A program made the translations under genes and the position numbers. Positions 1 through 9,595 of a DNA stretch of 32,493 bases are shown one piece after another. Within the stretch, counting starts at the first letter, position 1, and the number at the start of each line of letters is the position of its first letter. The stretch comes from Candidatus Marsarchaeota G2 archaeon ECH_B_1 (GTDB taxonomy: Archaea > Thermoproteota > Thermoprotei_A > Marsarchaeales > Marsarchaeaceae), in the NCBI GenBank assembly GCA_003019535.1, contig NEXG01000011.1, forward strand, positions 1 to 32,493, written 5' to 3'. Under the pieces are notes generated by a model. It made no database searches. It saw only the letters and a list, made by a program, of their open reading frames with translations, and had not been told where the DNA came from.

Positions 1-303
1 GTTGTTCTCCACAATCATATTCAAGCGAATAGCTTCTCAGCACGCCTGTAACCCCATATAGCATAAATCCATTTAAACCTATCTATATTGAAACTGCTGA
101 CTGCGGCTCGGAGACCATATGTATAGACAAGCCCATACACAAACATAAACCTATGTGAAATCGCAAAAGCCGTAGAGTACACTTATAACACGTGTGAAGA
201 ATCAATTGGGAAAAATTGTGTGGTGCAGTGGTATATTATGAGGTTGCCGCGTCTTTAGTTAGGCGGGAACACTAACGGGAAGGGTCATCCGTAAAAAAGG
301 ATG
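1..303. other. Noncoding left edge with a truncated repeat copy
   Basis: No coding sequence is supported here. Bases 65-108 match 20556-20599 with only 3 mismatches in 44, so the window opens in the tail of the long noncoding repeat seen twice near 20-22 kb. The short block at 32-40 also recurs in the copy at 21930-22300. The rest is AT-rich and holds the downstream region of the minus-strand CoxL-like gene. Confidence 0.6.
288..303 (-). terminator. Possible poly-T terminator after the CoxL-like gene
   Basis: Just past the stop codon of the minus-strand CoxL-like gene, the minus strand has a run of six T within a short inverted repeat (CATCC/GGATG arms). Archaeal termination commonly uses T-runs. 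The hairpin is short and holds the T-run in its loop, so this is only a modest call. Confidence 0.35.
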
Positions 304-2682
304 TTAGCTTGTGGTGGTCTGTTCGGATTCGGCTCGTCTTATGGCTTTCCAGATTTTTTCGGGTTTGAGGGGCATGTCTAGGTGTTTGATTCCTAGGTGG
401 GCGAGGGCGTCGACCACGGCGTTTACAACCGCGGGTGTGGCGGCTATTGTTCCTGTTTCACCTACACCCTTCACACCCAGAGGTGTGACAGGTGAGGGTG
501 TGACCGTGTAGTCCGTTGTGTAGGTTGGTGCTTCGAGGGCGGTTGGTAGCGCGTAGTCGTTTAAGCTCTGTGTTAGGAGGTTGCCCTGTGAATCGTAGAC
601 CGCCTCTTCATATAGCGCCTGAGCGAGTCCCTGGGTTATCCCGCCGTGAACCTGGCCTTCCACGAGCATCGGGTTAATCTGGTTTCCACAGTCGTCTACG
701 GCAACATATTTCTGTATTTTAACTTCACCCGTCTCACGATCCACCTCAACAACGCATATGTGGGCTCCGAATGGGAACACGAAGCCTGTGGGGTCGTAGA
801 AGTGGGTGACCTCTAGACCAGGCTCCACGCCGGGGGGAAGATTCTCCGCTGTGTACGAGGCTAGAGCAACCTCCTGTATGGTCTTATACTTCGCTGGTGC
901 ACCCCTAACATAGAATTTACCGTGCTCCCACACCACATCCTCCTCCCTGGCCTCGAGTAGACCCGCAGCTATCTTCTTCGCCTTCTCCACAACTTTGCGG
1001 CAGGCGCCCACTATGGCCATCCCCGCAACCGGGAGGGTTCTGCTACCGTAGGTACCCATCCCGAATGGAGTCATAGCGGTGTCCCCGTGCACAACCTCAA
1101 CGTCCTCGAATGGGACACCCAGCTCGTCAGCGGCTATCTGCGCGAAGCTTGTCTCCTCACCCTGACCGTGCGGGTGGGCTCCTGTGTACACACTCACCTT
1201 ACCAGATGGGTGAACACGCACAACAGCACTATCCCAGAGACCTAATCCGAACCCCGTTGAGCGCACAACCTTCGATGGTCCTAGACCGCACACCTCAACA
1301 TAGGTTGAGACACCTATACCCATAAGCCTACCCTGCTCTCTGAGCCGCCTCTGTTCCTCCCTCAAACTATGGTATCCCACTAGGCTCATCGCCTTCTTGA
1401 GGGTCTCTTCATAGTTACCACTGTCGTAGAGGAGCCCCGTTGCAACCGTGTAAGGAAACTTATCCTTTGGTATAAAGTTTTTGAGCCTAACATCCACTGG
1501 ATCCATCCCCAACTCATGCGCAAGCATGTCAACCATCCTCTCAACGATATATGTTGCCTCAGGCCTACCCGCACCCCTATAAGCATCCACGGGTGCAGTG
1601 TTCGTTAATACACCGTGAACCTCACACTCAATAGCGGGTATCCTATATGCCCCGCTGAGCATTATGCCGAAGAGTATTGTTGGTACACCCGGTGCGGCCG
1701 TGGTGAGGTACGCCCCAAGGTTTGCGTAGGTCTTTACCCGAAGCCCAAGGATTGTACCATCTCTCTTTGCCGCCAATTCAACGTAGTCCACGTGGGCGCG
1801 GCCGTGAATAGTGCTCAAATAGTTCTCCGAGCGTGTCTCCACCCACTTAACGGGTCTCCTAAGCTCCTTTGAAAGAAGCGTGACAACAGCCTCAAAGCCG
1901 TAAACCTGAATTTTGCTACCGAAGCCTCCACCAACGTCTGGGGCGATAACCCTCAGCTTCTGCTCGGGTATCCCGGTCATCGCGGATACAAGGAGCCGGT
2001 GGATGTGCGGGTTCTGGGAGGTGATCCAGAGCGTGGCTTCACTCCTCGCAGAATCATACTCCGCCACCGCTGCACGCGTCTCCATGGCCGTGGGTTGAAG
2101 CCTCTGGTTCACAAGGCGCTGCTTGACAACAACCTCAGCCTGCCTGAAGGCTGATTCAACGTCGCCCCCCTTTAGCCTCCACACAAAACTTGTGTTCCTA
2201 TCTATACCATCATAGAGACGCGGCGCACCATCCTTCACAGCTTCCTCCTGATCCACCACTACAGGTAAGGGCTCATACACCACGCTAACACGCTCAGCCG
2301 CCTCCTCCGCCGCCCCCTGCGATTCGGCTACAACCACAGCCACGGGGTCACCCACATATCTAACCTTATCCACCGCCACAGCCCTATACTCTGGAACCTT
2401 AATGGGCGGCTCGGTTGGTACAAGCCACGCACAGGGCACGGGTCCAAGCTTGGATTTAAGGTCTGCTCCCGTGTACACGCCAAGCACACCCTTAACCTCC
2501 CTAGCAGCGGAAGTATCCACGGATTTAATCAACGCGTGGGCGTACGGGGAACGCACAAATTTCACGTAAACCATACCTGGAAGGGTGACATCTGCAACAT
2601 AGTTACCTGTGCCAGTTATAAAGCGTGGGTCTTCCCGCCTCTTAACACGTGAGCCACATAGGGAGGCGGCCAAAACCCTCAC
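304..2682 (-). CDS. CoxL/XDH-like molybdenum hydroxylase large subunit
   Basis: Large, molybdopterin-binding subunit of a xanthine oxidase-family molybdenum hydroxylase (792 aa, usual length). These enzymes hydroxylate N-heterocycles, aldehydes or similar substrates, or oxidise CO. Visible motifs are the GGGFGSK cofactor loop (residues 251-257), AYRGAGR (367-373) and the C-terminal GVGE whose Glu742 is the expected catalytic base. AYRGAGR is the form II signature. The form I AYxCSFR motif of true aerobic CO dehydrogenase is absent, so CO oxidation should not be assumed. The GTG start overlaps the stop of the [2Fe-2S] subunit gene by four bases (GTGA), which implies translational coupling. No FAD subunit gene is adjacent. 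The substrate is unknown; a role with the nearby amidohydrolase and carbamate kinase is inference. Confidence 0.9.
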   Translation of the reverse strand: MRVLAASLCGSRVKRREDPRFITGTGNYVADVTLPGMVYVKFVRSPYAHALIKSVDTSAAREVKGVLGVYTGADLKSKLGPVPCAWLVPTEPPIKVPEYRAVAVDKVRYVGDPVAVVVAESQGAAEEAAERVSVVYEPLPVVVDQEEAVKDGAPRLYDGIDRNTSFVWRLKGGDVESAFRQAEVVVKQRLVNQRLQPTAMETRAAVAEYDSARSEATLWITSQNPHIHRLLVSAMTGIPEQKLRVIAPDVGGGFGSKIQVYGFEAVVTLLSKELRRPVKWVETRSENYLSTIHGRAHVDYVELAAKRDGTILGLRVKTYANLGAYLTTAAPGVPTILFGIMLSGAYRIPAIECEVHGVLTNTAPVDAYRGAGRPEATYIVERMVDMLAHELGMDPVDVRLKNFIPKDKFPYTVATGLLYDSGNYEETLKKAMSLVGYHSLREEQRRLREQGRLMGIGVSTYVEVCGLGPSKVVRSTGFGLGLWDSAVVRVHPSGKVSVYTGAHPHGQGEETSFAQIAADELGVPFEDVEVVHGDTAMTPFGMGTYGSRTLPVAGMAIVGACRKVVEKAKKIAAGLLEAREEDVVWEHGKFYVRGAPAKYKTIQEVALASYTAENLPPGVEPGLEVTHFYDPTGFVFPFGAHICVVEVDRETGEVKIQKYVAVDDCGNQINPMLVEGQVHGGITQGLAQALYEEAVYDSQGNLLTQSLNDYALPTALEAPTYTTDYTVTPSPVTPLGVKGVGETGTIAATPAVVNAVVDALAHLGIKHLDMPLKPEKIWKAIRRAESEQTTTS

Positions 2683-3179
2683 CCACCGTTGATAGTAGGA
2701 GCCTTAGCGCGAAGCTCTTCGGACGCTGCCTTAACAGCCTTAATGATATTCTGGTAACCAGTACACCTGCACAGGTTTCCGCTCAGACCAGCCCTGATCT
2801 CCTCCTCCGTGGGCGCCGGATTCTGTTTGAGGAACCAGTAGGCCTGCATTATAAAGCCCGGCGTACAGTAACCGCATTGGAGGGCGTGGTTCTCCCAGAA
2901 AGCCTTCTGAATGGGGTGCAGGTTTCCGTCAGAGGCTAGTCCCTCAATTGTGAGTATCTCGCCGCCGTCAGCCTCAACCGCGAACTTAGTGCACGACTTA
3001 ACGCTCCTACCATTCATTATAACCGTGCAGGCACCACAGTTAGAGGTGTCACAGCCGATGTGAGTACCAGTCAGCCCCAAATGATCCCTGATGAAGTCAA
3101 CCAAGAGAAGCCTAGGCTCAACCTCTTTAGTGTATTCAACCCCATTCACACGGACCCTAACAGTTCGAGTACTACTCAT
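2679..3179 (-). CDS. coxS: [2Fe-2S] small subunit of molybdenum hydroxylase (CoxS-like)
   Basis: Small electron-transfer subunit of a CoxLMS/XDH-type enzyme, 166 aa from the chosen ATG, which matches the family's usual length. It has the plant ferredoxin-type cluster ligands C43, C48, C51 and C63, and the second all-helical [2Fe-2S] domain with C102, C105, C137 and C139. A longer reading frame runs 48 codons upstream, but that extension is low-complexity and unlike the family. The ATG at 3179 is followed directly by the canonical beta-strand, and a GAGG motif lies just upstream. It is first in a two-gene operon with the large subunit. The FAD-binding medium subunit that normally sits between or beside them is missing. 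Confidence 0.92.
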   Translation of the reverse strand: MSSTRTVRVRVNGVEYTKEVEPRLLLVDFIRDHLGLTGTHIGCDTSNCGACTVIMNGRSVKSCTKFAVEADGGEILTIEGLASDGNLHPIQKAFWENHALQCGYCTPGFIMQAYWFLKQNPAPTEEEIRAGLSGNLCRCTGYQNIIKAVKAASEELRAKAPTINGG

Positions 3180-3386
3180 AGAGCCTCGTACCCAATACTC
3201 ACACTCGAAATTAAAATTATCGGACTGCAAACAGTCACTACATCTACTTTGATACTTACAGTTGAAAGATTCGAGCCCAAAGTTTACTGTGGCAAACACA
3301 ATTACATTGATACAACCAAACACGTTAGAACAAATTTCGCACCATCAAACTAAAAATTATGGTGCGCTTTTACGTACTGGCTTGGT

Positions 3387-3782
3387 TTAGCTCTTCGCCG
3401 CTGCTATAAGCTCTATCTCTACCAAGGCATCTCTGACTGGTGGCTGGGCCTGGACTGTCGTCCTCGCGGGTGGCTCCTCAGTGAAATAGGTCTTATACAC
3501 TTGGTTCATCCTTTCAAAGTCGGCTATGTTTGCTAGGTAAACTGTGACCTTAACCACATCCTTTAGTGTCAACCCAGCCTCTTCGAGTAAAAGCTTAGCG
3601 TTTTCCAGAGCCTGACGTGTCTGCTCCTCCACAGTTGAACCAGCGAGTTTACCCGTTTTGGGATCAACTCCGAGCTGGCCCGAGACAAAGACGAATCCAT
3701 TTGAGAGCATAGCGGGTGAATAGGGCGCTATAGGCTTCGGTAGCTTAGAAGAGTAAACAGGCTTCCTTACTGACTTGGACAT
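3387..3782 (-). CDS. ridA: RidA/YjgF/UK114 family protein
   Basis: 131 aa, full length for the family. RidA proteins are trimeric imine/enamine deaminases that hydrolyse reactive 2-aminoacrylate. Relatives such as RutC and those in purine and pyrimidine catabolic clusters act on related intermediates. The conserved Arg107 in PPARTTV and the VEIE acidic segment (121-124) are present, so it should be catalytically competent. It is transcribed alone on the minus strand, about 200 bases downstream of the next minus-strand gene region and upstream of the CoxS/CoxL-like pair. An AT-rich TATA-like stretch lies about 26 bases before the ATG. Whether it is general housekeeping RidA or a dedicated catabolic member cannot be told from sequence. 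Confidence 0.92.
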   Translation of the reverse strand: MSKSVRKPVYSSKLPKPIAPYSPAMLSNGFVFVSGQLGVDPKTGKLAGSTVEEQTRQALENAKLLLEEAGLTLKDVVKVTVYLANIADFERMNQVYKTYFTEEPPARTTVQAQPPVRDALVEIELIAAAKS

Positions 3783-4058
3783 GTTTACCCCTAATTATTC
3801 GGGTAATAATAGTTTATTGCTAACATTGGTGTTTAGACGGGGCCAAGCTGTGAAAACTCTAGTATTAGACCAGAGATAGGAGCACACGAACTTCTCCCAG
3901 TAAAGTCGATTTCTCTTTAAATTCTCCATGCGGTCTTGTGTTACCCGCGACGCGTTGGGGGGATACGGATAATCAACGCTTGCGGACACCCGACTGACCC
4001 CTCCGCAACCTAAGGTGGTGGGGTTCGACCTGATTGTGGTTGAGGCTGGAGCTCCTAG

Positions 4059-4070
4059 ACCTCAGCTGAG
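4059..4070. repeat. Perfect 12-bp palindrome
   Basis: CCTCAGCTGAGG is self-complementary and lies directly beyond the stop of the minus-strand luciferase-like gene. It could form a small 3' hairpin in that transcript. No T-run follows, so it is not called a terminator. Confidence 0.4.
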
Positions 4071-4077
4071 GAGTAGA

Positions 4078-5013
4078 TCACACCTTCCGCTTTAGGGTTC
4101 CGACTAGACTGGAAAGAGCTCCTGTATCAGAGGTGTTGATGAACTGGAACATGAAACCATGGACCCCAAGCTCGACCCAACCCTTAAGTTGTTCAACTGC
4201 GTCCTCGGGTGTGCCCACGGTGATACCACGCTCACGCAGTTTTTGAATAAGCGTTTCAGTGTCGCCTCCAAGCCCCCTCCTCTGCGCGAATTCGGCAACC
4301 TTCAAACTCAGACTAGATTTATCCTCAGAAATTATGAATGGGCCCATCATGGAGATTTTGACTTCTCTTTGCTTCCTCTGCGAATCGAAAACCCTCTTTA
4401 GCTTAAGGTAGTCTTGAATACTAGTTGCAAAAAAATTCCATTCGTCAGCGAGTCTAGCCGCCAACTCTACTGTGCGCCTACTACGTGCGCCAACCACAAC
4501 CCAAAGCTTCGAGGAGGGCTTCGGGTGAAACTCGAGATCACATGAATAATACTTCCCACGGTGGTTGACTCTTTGCCCATTTACAAGCTCCCTGATTATC
4601 GTTAAAGACTCTTCTAGTCTCGCTATTCTCTCTGGGGTGCTGGGGAAAGGTATACCGTAGGATTCGAACTCGCTCTGATACCACCCAGCACCCAAACCCA
4701 GAATTAGCCGCCCACCAGAGTAGATTTGGAGGTCATGGGCCATTTTAGCTAGCAGGGTGGGGTGCCTGAACCCTATAGGTGAGACAAGAGGACCAAACTT
4801 TATGTTGGTGGTCGCGCCTGCGAGCGCGCTCAGGCTCACCCAACACTCCGCGGAGGGTATCCCCCTCCGACCACTTGTTGGGAGGAGGTGGTCCGACCTA
4901 AAGAGTCTTGGGAACCCCATCTCCTCGGCCTTCTTAGCTGTATTAACCACGTCGCCGACAGTCAAACCCTCTTGCGGCTCAAGCATTAGAGCCGAGATAT
5001 CCATAAGCCTCAT
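4078..5013 (-). CDS. Luciferase-like (LLM) F420-type oxidoreductase
   Basis: 311 aa TIM-barrel flavin/F420 oxidoreductase of the bacterial luciferase-like superfamily. Typical elements are visible: an N-terminal AEEMGFPRLFRSDHLL strand-helix, ATTNIKFGPLVSPIGFRHPTLLAK, and the LGLGAGWYQSEFESYG block that defines F420-dependent members. The C-terminal third is the usual short helical region. The most likely cofactor is F420, consistent with an archaeon that carries a second such gene at 8104. The substrate is not deducible. It is monocistronic, minus strand, divergent from thrS with a shared intergenic region of about 170 bases. FMN-dependent monooxygenase activity cannot be excluded. Confidence 0.88.
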   Translation of the reverse strand: MRLMDISALMLEPQEGLTVGDVVNTAKKAEEMGFPRLFRSDHLLPTSGRRGIPSAECWVSLSALAGATTNIKFGPLVSPIGFRHPTLLAKMAHDLQIYSGGRLILGLGAGWYQSEFESYGIPFPSTPERIARLEESLTIIRELVNGQRVNHRGKYYSCDLEFHPKPSSKLWVVVGARSRRTVELAARLADEWNFFATSIQDYLKLKRVFDSQRKQREVKISMMGPFIISEDKSSLSLKVAEFAQRRGLGGDTETLIQKLRERGITVGTPEDAVEQLKGWVELGVHGFMFQFINTSDTGALSSLVGTLKRKV

Positions 5014-5151
5014 GTTGAATCAGGTGTTATACTAAGCCAAAGAGTAAAGCTTTTCGAAAAAATTCTGCTGATAATTAACACAGTAAGCCATCTTGGAAAG
5101 GGTTGTGAGCCTTGTCTATATGGCGAACATTTTCTGCGATCTACGGTAAGC

Positions 5152-5174
5152 TATTTAAATGTGTCTCGGTGAGA
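5152..5174 (+). promoter_or_regulatory. TATA-like box and ribosome-binding site of thrS
   Basis: A TATTTAAA-type element at 5152-5159 and a GGTGAGA motif at 5168-5174 precede the GTG at 5181. The ribosome-binding site decides the start. The TATA box is so close that a transcript from it would begin near the start codon, so either a leaderless message or an additional upstream promoter is implied. Confidence 0.45.
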
Positions 5175-5180
5175 TTCATT

Positions 5181-6890
5181 GTGAGAATACTGCAACTGGA
5201 TGTTGACTACGTTGAGTTTGAGCTGGTGGAGCCAGAGATAGATATTCACGATGAACCCTCGGAGAAAAGGGTTCGGGTGGAGGACGCCCTACTACTCCTT
5301 ACGAGCATTGAGAGGGGTGACAGTATTGAGGTGGTTCGTAAGGCAATCGGGGACGTGGCGAGGTTCGCGTCGCAGATCAAACGAAGGAGGGTCGTTATCT
5401 ATCCATACGCCCACCTTAGCAGCGATTTGGAGGAGCCGAGTAAGGCGCGTGAAATACTGCTCAGCATGAGGAAGGAGGCTGAAGCCGCGGGCCTAGAGAC
5501 TTACACCGCCCCCTTCGGTTGGAACAAGAAGCTCAGTGTATCCACGAAGGCCCATCCCTTGGCGGAGCAGAGCAGAAGCTATCGCTCGGATAACCAAGTT
5601 AGCACGCAGCCAAAGAAGTGGAGGCAGGTTGAACTCACTGAGGAACAACTACTCGCGAAGATAAGGAAGAGTGATTTCAGCGGTTTACCCGACACCGATC
5701 ATAGGGTGATAGGCGAGAGGCTAGATTTATTCAGCTTCCAAGAGGTTTCACCCGGCATGGTGTACTGGCACAATAATGGGCTGATTATCCGAAATATATT
5801 GTTAGAGCTGATTAGGGGTGAACTTCGAAAATATGGTTACCTCGAGATAAGCACCCCAGCGCTTGCGAACACCGCGCTCTGGCGTGTGAGCGGCCACTGG
5901 GATTATTATAAGGATAACATGTTTCTCACTTCGATGGGCGACGAAGAGTACGGTTTGAAGCCCATGAACTGTCCCTCCACATTCCTAGTGTACAAGTCGA
6001 AGCGCTGGAGCTACAGGGATCTACCACTCAAGATAGCCGACTTCGATCCGCTCTTCAGGAATGAGCTTAGCGGCGTCACGAGCGGCCTCTTCCGAGTTAA
6101 GATGTTCACACAGGATGATGCACACATATTCGCCGCCGAAGACCAGCTAAAGCAGGTCTTCGGTGAGCTGATCCAGCTAATGAAGTATCTTTACGGGGTG
6201 TTCGGTTTGAGCTATAAGGTGAAGGTTTCAACTATGCCCGATGACCATCTTGGAAGCGTGGAGCAGTGGGAGAAGGCCACAAGAATACTTATGGATGTGC
6301 TTGAAGAGAACGGCTTAAAGTTCGAGGTCAAGGAAAAGGAGGGCGCCTTCTACGGGCCTAAGATAGATGTGGATGTTATGGATTCGATGGGTAGGGAGTG
6401 GCAGTGTGCAACCATGCAACTCGACTTCCAGATGCCTCAGAGGTTCCGCCTCACCTATATGGGTGAAGACGGGAAAGAGCACACACCCGTGGTGGTGCAC
6501 AGGGTAATATACGGCTCCCTTGAACGCTTTATAGGAATACTCATCGAGCACTTCAAAGGTAATTTCCCCGTTTGGATAGCGCCAGTCCAGGTGCGGGTAA
6601 TAAATGTGTCAGAGGCCGCGAAAACCTACGCCCAGCAGGTTCACGCTAGGCTCCTACAAGAAGGGTTCAGGGCTGAGGTTGACGTGTCAAACAGAACGCT
6701 TGAATACAAAGTTAGGGAGGCCGAGTTGAGCAAGATACCCTATGTGCTCGTGGTGGGTAAAAAGGAGCAGGAAGCCAACACAGTATCTATTCGGGTAAGA
6801 CATGGTGAGCGGGTCAACGGGGTGCCATTAGAGGAGTACATTCGACGTCTGCGGGATGAGGTCGATAGGAAACTACTCACCCCGCCCTAA
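5181..6890 (+). CDS. thrS: Threonyl-tRNA synthetase, archaeal type
   Basis: Charges tRNA-Thr. From the GTG start at 5181 it is 569 aa. The N-terminal 140 residues are the archaea-specific D-aminoacyl-tRNA deacylase-like editing domain (YPYAHLSS with His78; FGWNKK near residue 116), which replaces the bacterial TGS/editing module. The class II core follows, with zinc ligands Cys264, His315 and His440, motif 2 (LFRNE, Arg293) and motif 3 (GSLERF, Arg449), and a C-terminal anticodon-binding domain. An upstream ATG at 5112 would add 23 unrelated residues. The GTG is preferred because a GGTGAGA ribosome-binding site ends six bases before it and the editing domain begins there. Its stop is ten bases from the convergent MFS gene. 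Confidence 0.96.
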   Translation: MRILQLDVDYVEFELVEPEIDIHDEPSEKRVRVEDALLLLTSIERGDSIEVVRKAIGDVARFASQIKRRRVVIYPYAHLSSDLEEPSKAREILLSMRKEAEAAGLETYTAPFGWNKKLSVSTKAHPLAEQSRSYRSDNQVSTQPKKWRQVELTEEQLLAKIRKSDFSGLPDTDHRVIGERLDLFSFQEVSPGMVYWHNNGLIIRNILLELIRGELRKYGYLEISTPALANTALWRVSGHWDYYKDNMFLTSMGDEEYGLKPMNCPSTFLVYKSKRWSYRDLPLKIADFDPLFRNELSGVTSGLFRVKMFTQDDAHIFAAEDQLKQVFGELIQLMKYLYGVFGLSYKVKVSTMPDDHLGSVEQWEKATRILMDVLEENGLKFEVKEKEGAFYGPKIDVDVMDSMGREWQCATMQLDFQMPQRFRLTYMGEDGKEHTPVVVHRVIYGSLERFIGILIEHFKGNFPVWIAPVQVRVINVSEAAKTYAQQVHARLLQEGFRAEVDVSNRTLEYKVREAELSKIPYVLVVGKKEQEANTVSIRVRHGERVNGVPLEEYIRRLRDEVDRKLLTPP

Positions 6891-6900
6891 ATGAACGTAG

Positions 6901-8085
6901 TTAGTCGAGGTTTCTCCGTGTAAATACGAGCAGGGTTACAGACGCAAGTAGTGCTAGCAGGGTTGCGAAAACATATGAGTAGAACTGGTCTACGCTAAAC
7001 AGCACACCCATAACTGTGTTTGCGATGAAGAGTCCGAGGCTTCGATAAGCGCTGAGTAAACCCATACCAGTGGATTCTTCAGAGATCCTCACCAAGTGGG
7101 AGGTGAGGCTTGGCTCATAGGTCTCCGTGACACCCACACCCATACCGACTAGGGCTGCTGAACCATAATAGGCGAGCGAACCAGAGTGCAGTAGATAGCT
7201 CACGCCTATTGCAAGTGTTCCAAGCGCAGATAGAAGATAGCCTAGCAGTGCTAGAGCCTTCACTTCGTCGAGCTTCCTCGAACCGAAAAGGTATCCAGAC
7301 ATGGCTGAGAAGCCGAGGAAGACACCGTACGTGCCAGCCCCATACACATAGCTGTGCTGTGTCTGGGAAACCGTTATAACAGGGAACCCCAAGCTGTAGG
7401 AGCTCAAACCAAACAGCATAGACGATACGAGCAGAACCCGGAAAATCTTCCTACGCTCATCCGACTTCTTCGCTCGAAGGGTATCCGATTCAGCTGGGGC
7501 ACCAACCATCCTTTCTTCTTTTCGCTCATCCACGAACACGAGTAGGAGTGTGGATACGATGAGTGGGATGATGCTGAAAAGTATTACCCTGTAGATCGGT
7601 TGGCCCAATGCGAGAAGAAGAACAGCGAGTACCACGGATATCATCCCCCCACCAACATCCAAAGCGTGAAGGAAGCCGAACACCCTTGAAGCATGCTCCC
7701 TCGAAGAAGACTCTATAAGAAGGGCTCTACGTGGTGGAGTTCGGAAATTCCTCGACCACCAACCCGCCGTGAAAAGCAGCCCAGAGGCGACGGGCGTGCT
7801 AAGCAGACCGCTCAGGGATAATAGGGGGATAAGCGAGTTGCCGAAAACCACAACCCTCTTCTTCCCGTACCTATCCCCCAACCTACCACCTAAGTAGGCA
7901 AATAGTGACCCAAGACCGTAGCTAAGCGACATGAATACCCCGAACACGTAGGGGGGTGCCTTAAGCACCAACACTAGGAGGACCGGTATCAGGGCCACCA
8001 CGAGCTGGTATCCTAGATCCGCGAAGAAGGCTGAGAAGCTAATTAGAAGCACATTCCTCGTGAGCCAGTGCTCCTTCTCACTCAT
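6901..8085 (-). CDS. MFS transporter
   Basis: 394 aa polytopic major facilitator superfamily protein with about twelve hydrophobic segments in two halves. The diagnostic loop 2-3 motif GGRLGDRYGKKR lies at about residues 66-77, and a charged central cytoplasmic loop (about 190-215) joins the halves. It begins 18 bases after the luciferase-like gene at 8104, so the two are probably co-transcribed, suggesting uptake or export of that enzyme's substrate or product. Substrate class cannot be read from the sequence. The stop lies ten bases from the end of convergent thrS, leaving no room for a separate terminator. Confidence 0.88.
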   Translation of the reverse strand: MSEKEHWLTRNVLLISFSAFFADLGYQLVVALIPVLLVLVLKAPPYVFGVFMSLSYGLGSLFAYLGGRLGDRYGKKRVVVFGNSLIPLLSLSGLLSTPVASGLLFTAGWWSRNFRTPPRRALLIESSSREHASRVFGFLHALDVGGGMISVVLAVLLLALGQPIYRVILFSIIPLIVSTLLLVFVDERKEERMVGAPAESDTLRAKKSDERRKIFRVLLVSSMLFGLSSYSLGFPVITVSQTQHSYVYGAGTYGVFLGFSAMSGYLFGSRKLDEVKALALLGYLLSALGTLAIGVSYLLHSGSLAYYGSAALVGMGVGVTETYEPSLTSHLVRISEESTGMGLLSAYRSLGLFIANTVMGVLFSVDQFYSYVFATLLALLASVTLLVFTRRNLD

Positions 8086-8103
8086 ACCATCAAGCCCTCT
8101 CGC

Positions 8104-8994
8104 CTATAGAAAATATTGAGCGAAGAGTCGTATGGCTTCAAGCTGCTCTCCAATATTCACCCTACCATCATAGTTGGGAGCCAACACTATGCCTGTTACA
8201 CCAAGCGACTCCAGTTCGGCTATAAGCTTCTTGTTCTTATCAAAGTCACCGGATAGTATAGCCCTCCTCTCACCTTGTGGGCTTGTGTACTCAACATCGC
8301 TTCTCTTTATGTCGTAGGCGGCCCTAACGACTACCTTCTTGGCTGATGAGCCCTCGATCGCCCTATACTCTCCAACAAGCTTTGAGAAGACGTTCAGCGG
8401 GTAGAGATTGGGGTGCCAACCGTCAGCATATCTTACGCTGCGCCTCATAGCCGCACGGCTGTTACCTGCGATAAGTAGCTCAATATGCCGCTGAGCCGGT
8501 TTAGGGTCAAAAACCCCATCCCTCACTTTATTAGGGAGGATTCTACCCTCGAAACTCACTGGCCCTGCCTCATACCAGAGCTCATTAATGAGGCGTAGCG
8601 ACTCATTCAGTCGGCGCCCACGCACATGATAGTCTGCTCCCAGATTCTCAAACTCCTGAGCATACCAGCCCGCACCAGTTGCAAGCACAACCCTACCACC
8701 AGAGAGCTGATCGAGCGTTGCCAGCTGTTTTGCCACCACCACTGGATTTCTAAGACCCATAACAAGCGATGAGACGCCAAGCTTGATTTTCTGTGTTAGC
8801 GCAGCCACATAGGTCAGGGTCGTGACACTCTCAAAAATCCTTTCATAGGGAGTGTGACTCCCAGCACTCATAAGGATGTGGTCTGTTGTCCAAAGAGAAG
8901 AATAACCCAAACTCTCGGCTTCTTTAGCGAAATCCACGATTCCTCTAACGGTGGAGGTCTCCCCATAGTTGGGGACACAAACACCGAACTCCAT
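8104..8994 (-). CDS. Luciferase-like (LLM) F420-type oxidoreductase, second copy
   Basis: 296 aa, same superfamily as the gene at 4078 but clearly divergent from it. Shared family marks are AKEAESLGYSSLWTTDHI, KIKLGVSSLVMGLRNPVVVAKQ and LATGAGWYAQEFENLGADY. F420 is the likely cofactor. It leads a probable two-gene operon with the MFS transporter. A TTATAG element on the minus strand (around 9020-9025) is centred about 28 bases before the ATG, and there is no good ribosome-binding site, consistent with a leaderless message. Physiological substrate unknown. Confidence 0.88.
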   Translation of the reverse strand: MEFGVCVPNYGETSTVRGIVDFAKEAESLGYSSLWTTDHILMSAGSHTPYERIFESVTTLTYVAALTQKIKLGVSSLVMGLRNPVVVAKQLATLDQLSGGRVVLATGAGWYAQEFENLGADYHVRGRRLNESLRLINELWYEAGPVSFEGRILPNKVRDGVFDPKPAQRHIELLIAGNSRAAMRRSVRYADGWHPNLYPLNVFSKLVGEYRAIEGSSAKKVVVRAAYDIKRSDVEYTSPQGERRAILSGDFDKNKKLIAELESLGVTGIVLAPNYDGRVNIGEQLEAIRLFAQYFL

Positions 8995-9252
8995 ACCCTA
9001 CTGTGAGCCGGGACACCCTCTATAAGGTTTCCGAAACACCGCCTTTTTACATTGGGCCCAAAAGTATATTCAAGCAGCGCACTAACTCTGAGCACTATTC
9101 TTCAAGCTCTACGTCTGCCCGCAGAGGATTACGACTTCCTAGTCCCAGAGGACCTAGACACACGGGGCTTAATAGGTAAGAAGAGGGAAACCAGCATGGA
9201 GAGGCTGCGGCTCTATGATGCCTCCCCCTCAGAGCTCAGGGGGTGCTTGTAG

Positions 9253-9595
9253 GGGGTGTTCCACAAACATAGTAAATCAGTCTTAGCGCTACCAGCCTAC
9301 ACACTCCCCGTGAGTGCTCCCAGTGCGGTGGAATCAATCAAAACTTGAGACCGCGTGTTCCACTGACCAATCTGCGGCTTCACTTTGAATCGTGATTTGA
9401 ACGCTTCCCTGATTCTCTTAAAAAGGGTAGGGTGGGCGCCACACTCCCACAGGTGTGCCCACTTGTGGCGGGGCTTTACCCAGCACCTCCCCCACCAGCC
9501 CGAAGCATGGTGAGTGGGAAGAGAGCAATGACTCAGGAAGCTCCAGTCTCCAGGCTGGTGGGGGGAGCCTCACATGGGTATTGTGCGTCACAGTG
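9253..9595. other. Noncoding, highly structured GC-rich region
   Basis: No convincing gene. On the plus strand 9437-9443 pairs with 9464-9470 (7 bp), and 9487-9500 pairs with 9553-9567 (14 bp with one bulged G) around a 52-base loop. Short reading frames cross the region, and one contains a SLQAGGGS tail that recalls C-termini of IS200/IS605 TnpB proteins. The region may therefore be a relic right end of such an element, or a structured RNA. Neither is proven. Confidence 0.4.

Noticed and set aside
304-3323. Aerobic carbon monoxide dehydrogenase (form I)
   Set aside because: The large subunit has AYRGAGR rather than the form I AYxCSFR motif, and there is no CoxM, so only a CoxL-like molybdenum hydroxylase is called.
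3795-3989. 64-codon minus-strand frame beginning GTGTCCGC between RidA and the luciferase-like gene
   Set aside because: No family, no ribosome-binding site. Its GTGTCC start and AAGCGTT slightly resemble the short repeat, but there is no matching GGACAC partner end at the right distance.
3990-4075. GGTTCGA-like T-loop sequence suggesting a tRNA
   Set aside because: No five-base T-stem and no acceptor stem can be drawn around it.
9052-9252. 66-codon plus-strand frame starting at TTG upstream of the luciferase-like gene
   Set aside because: Composition is moderately protein-like, but it has no ribosome-binding site, no recognisable family and only a TTG start. Too weak to call.
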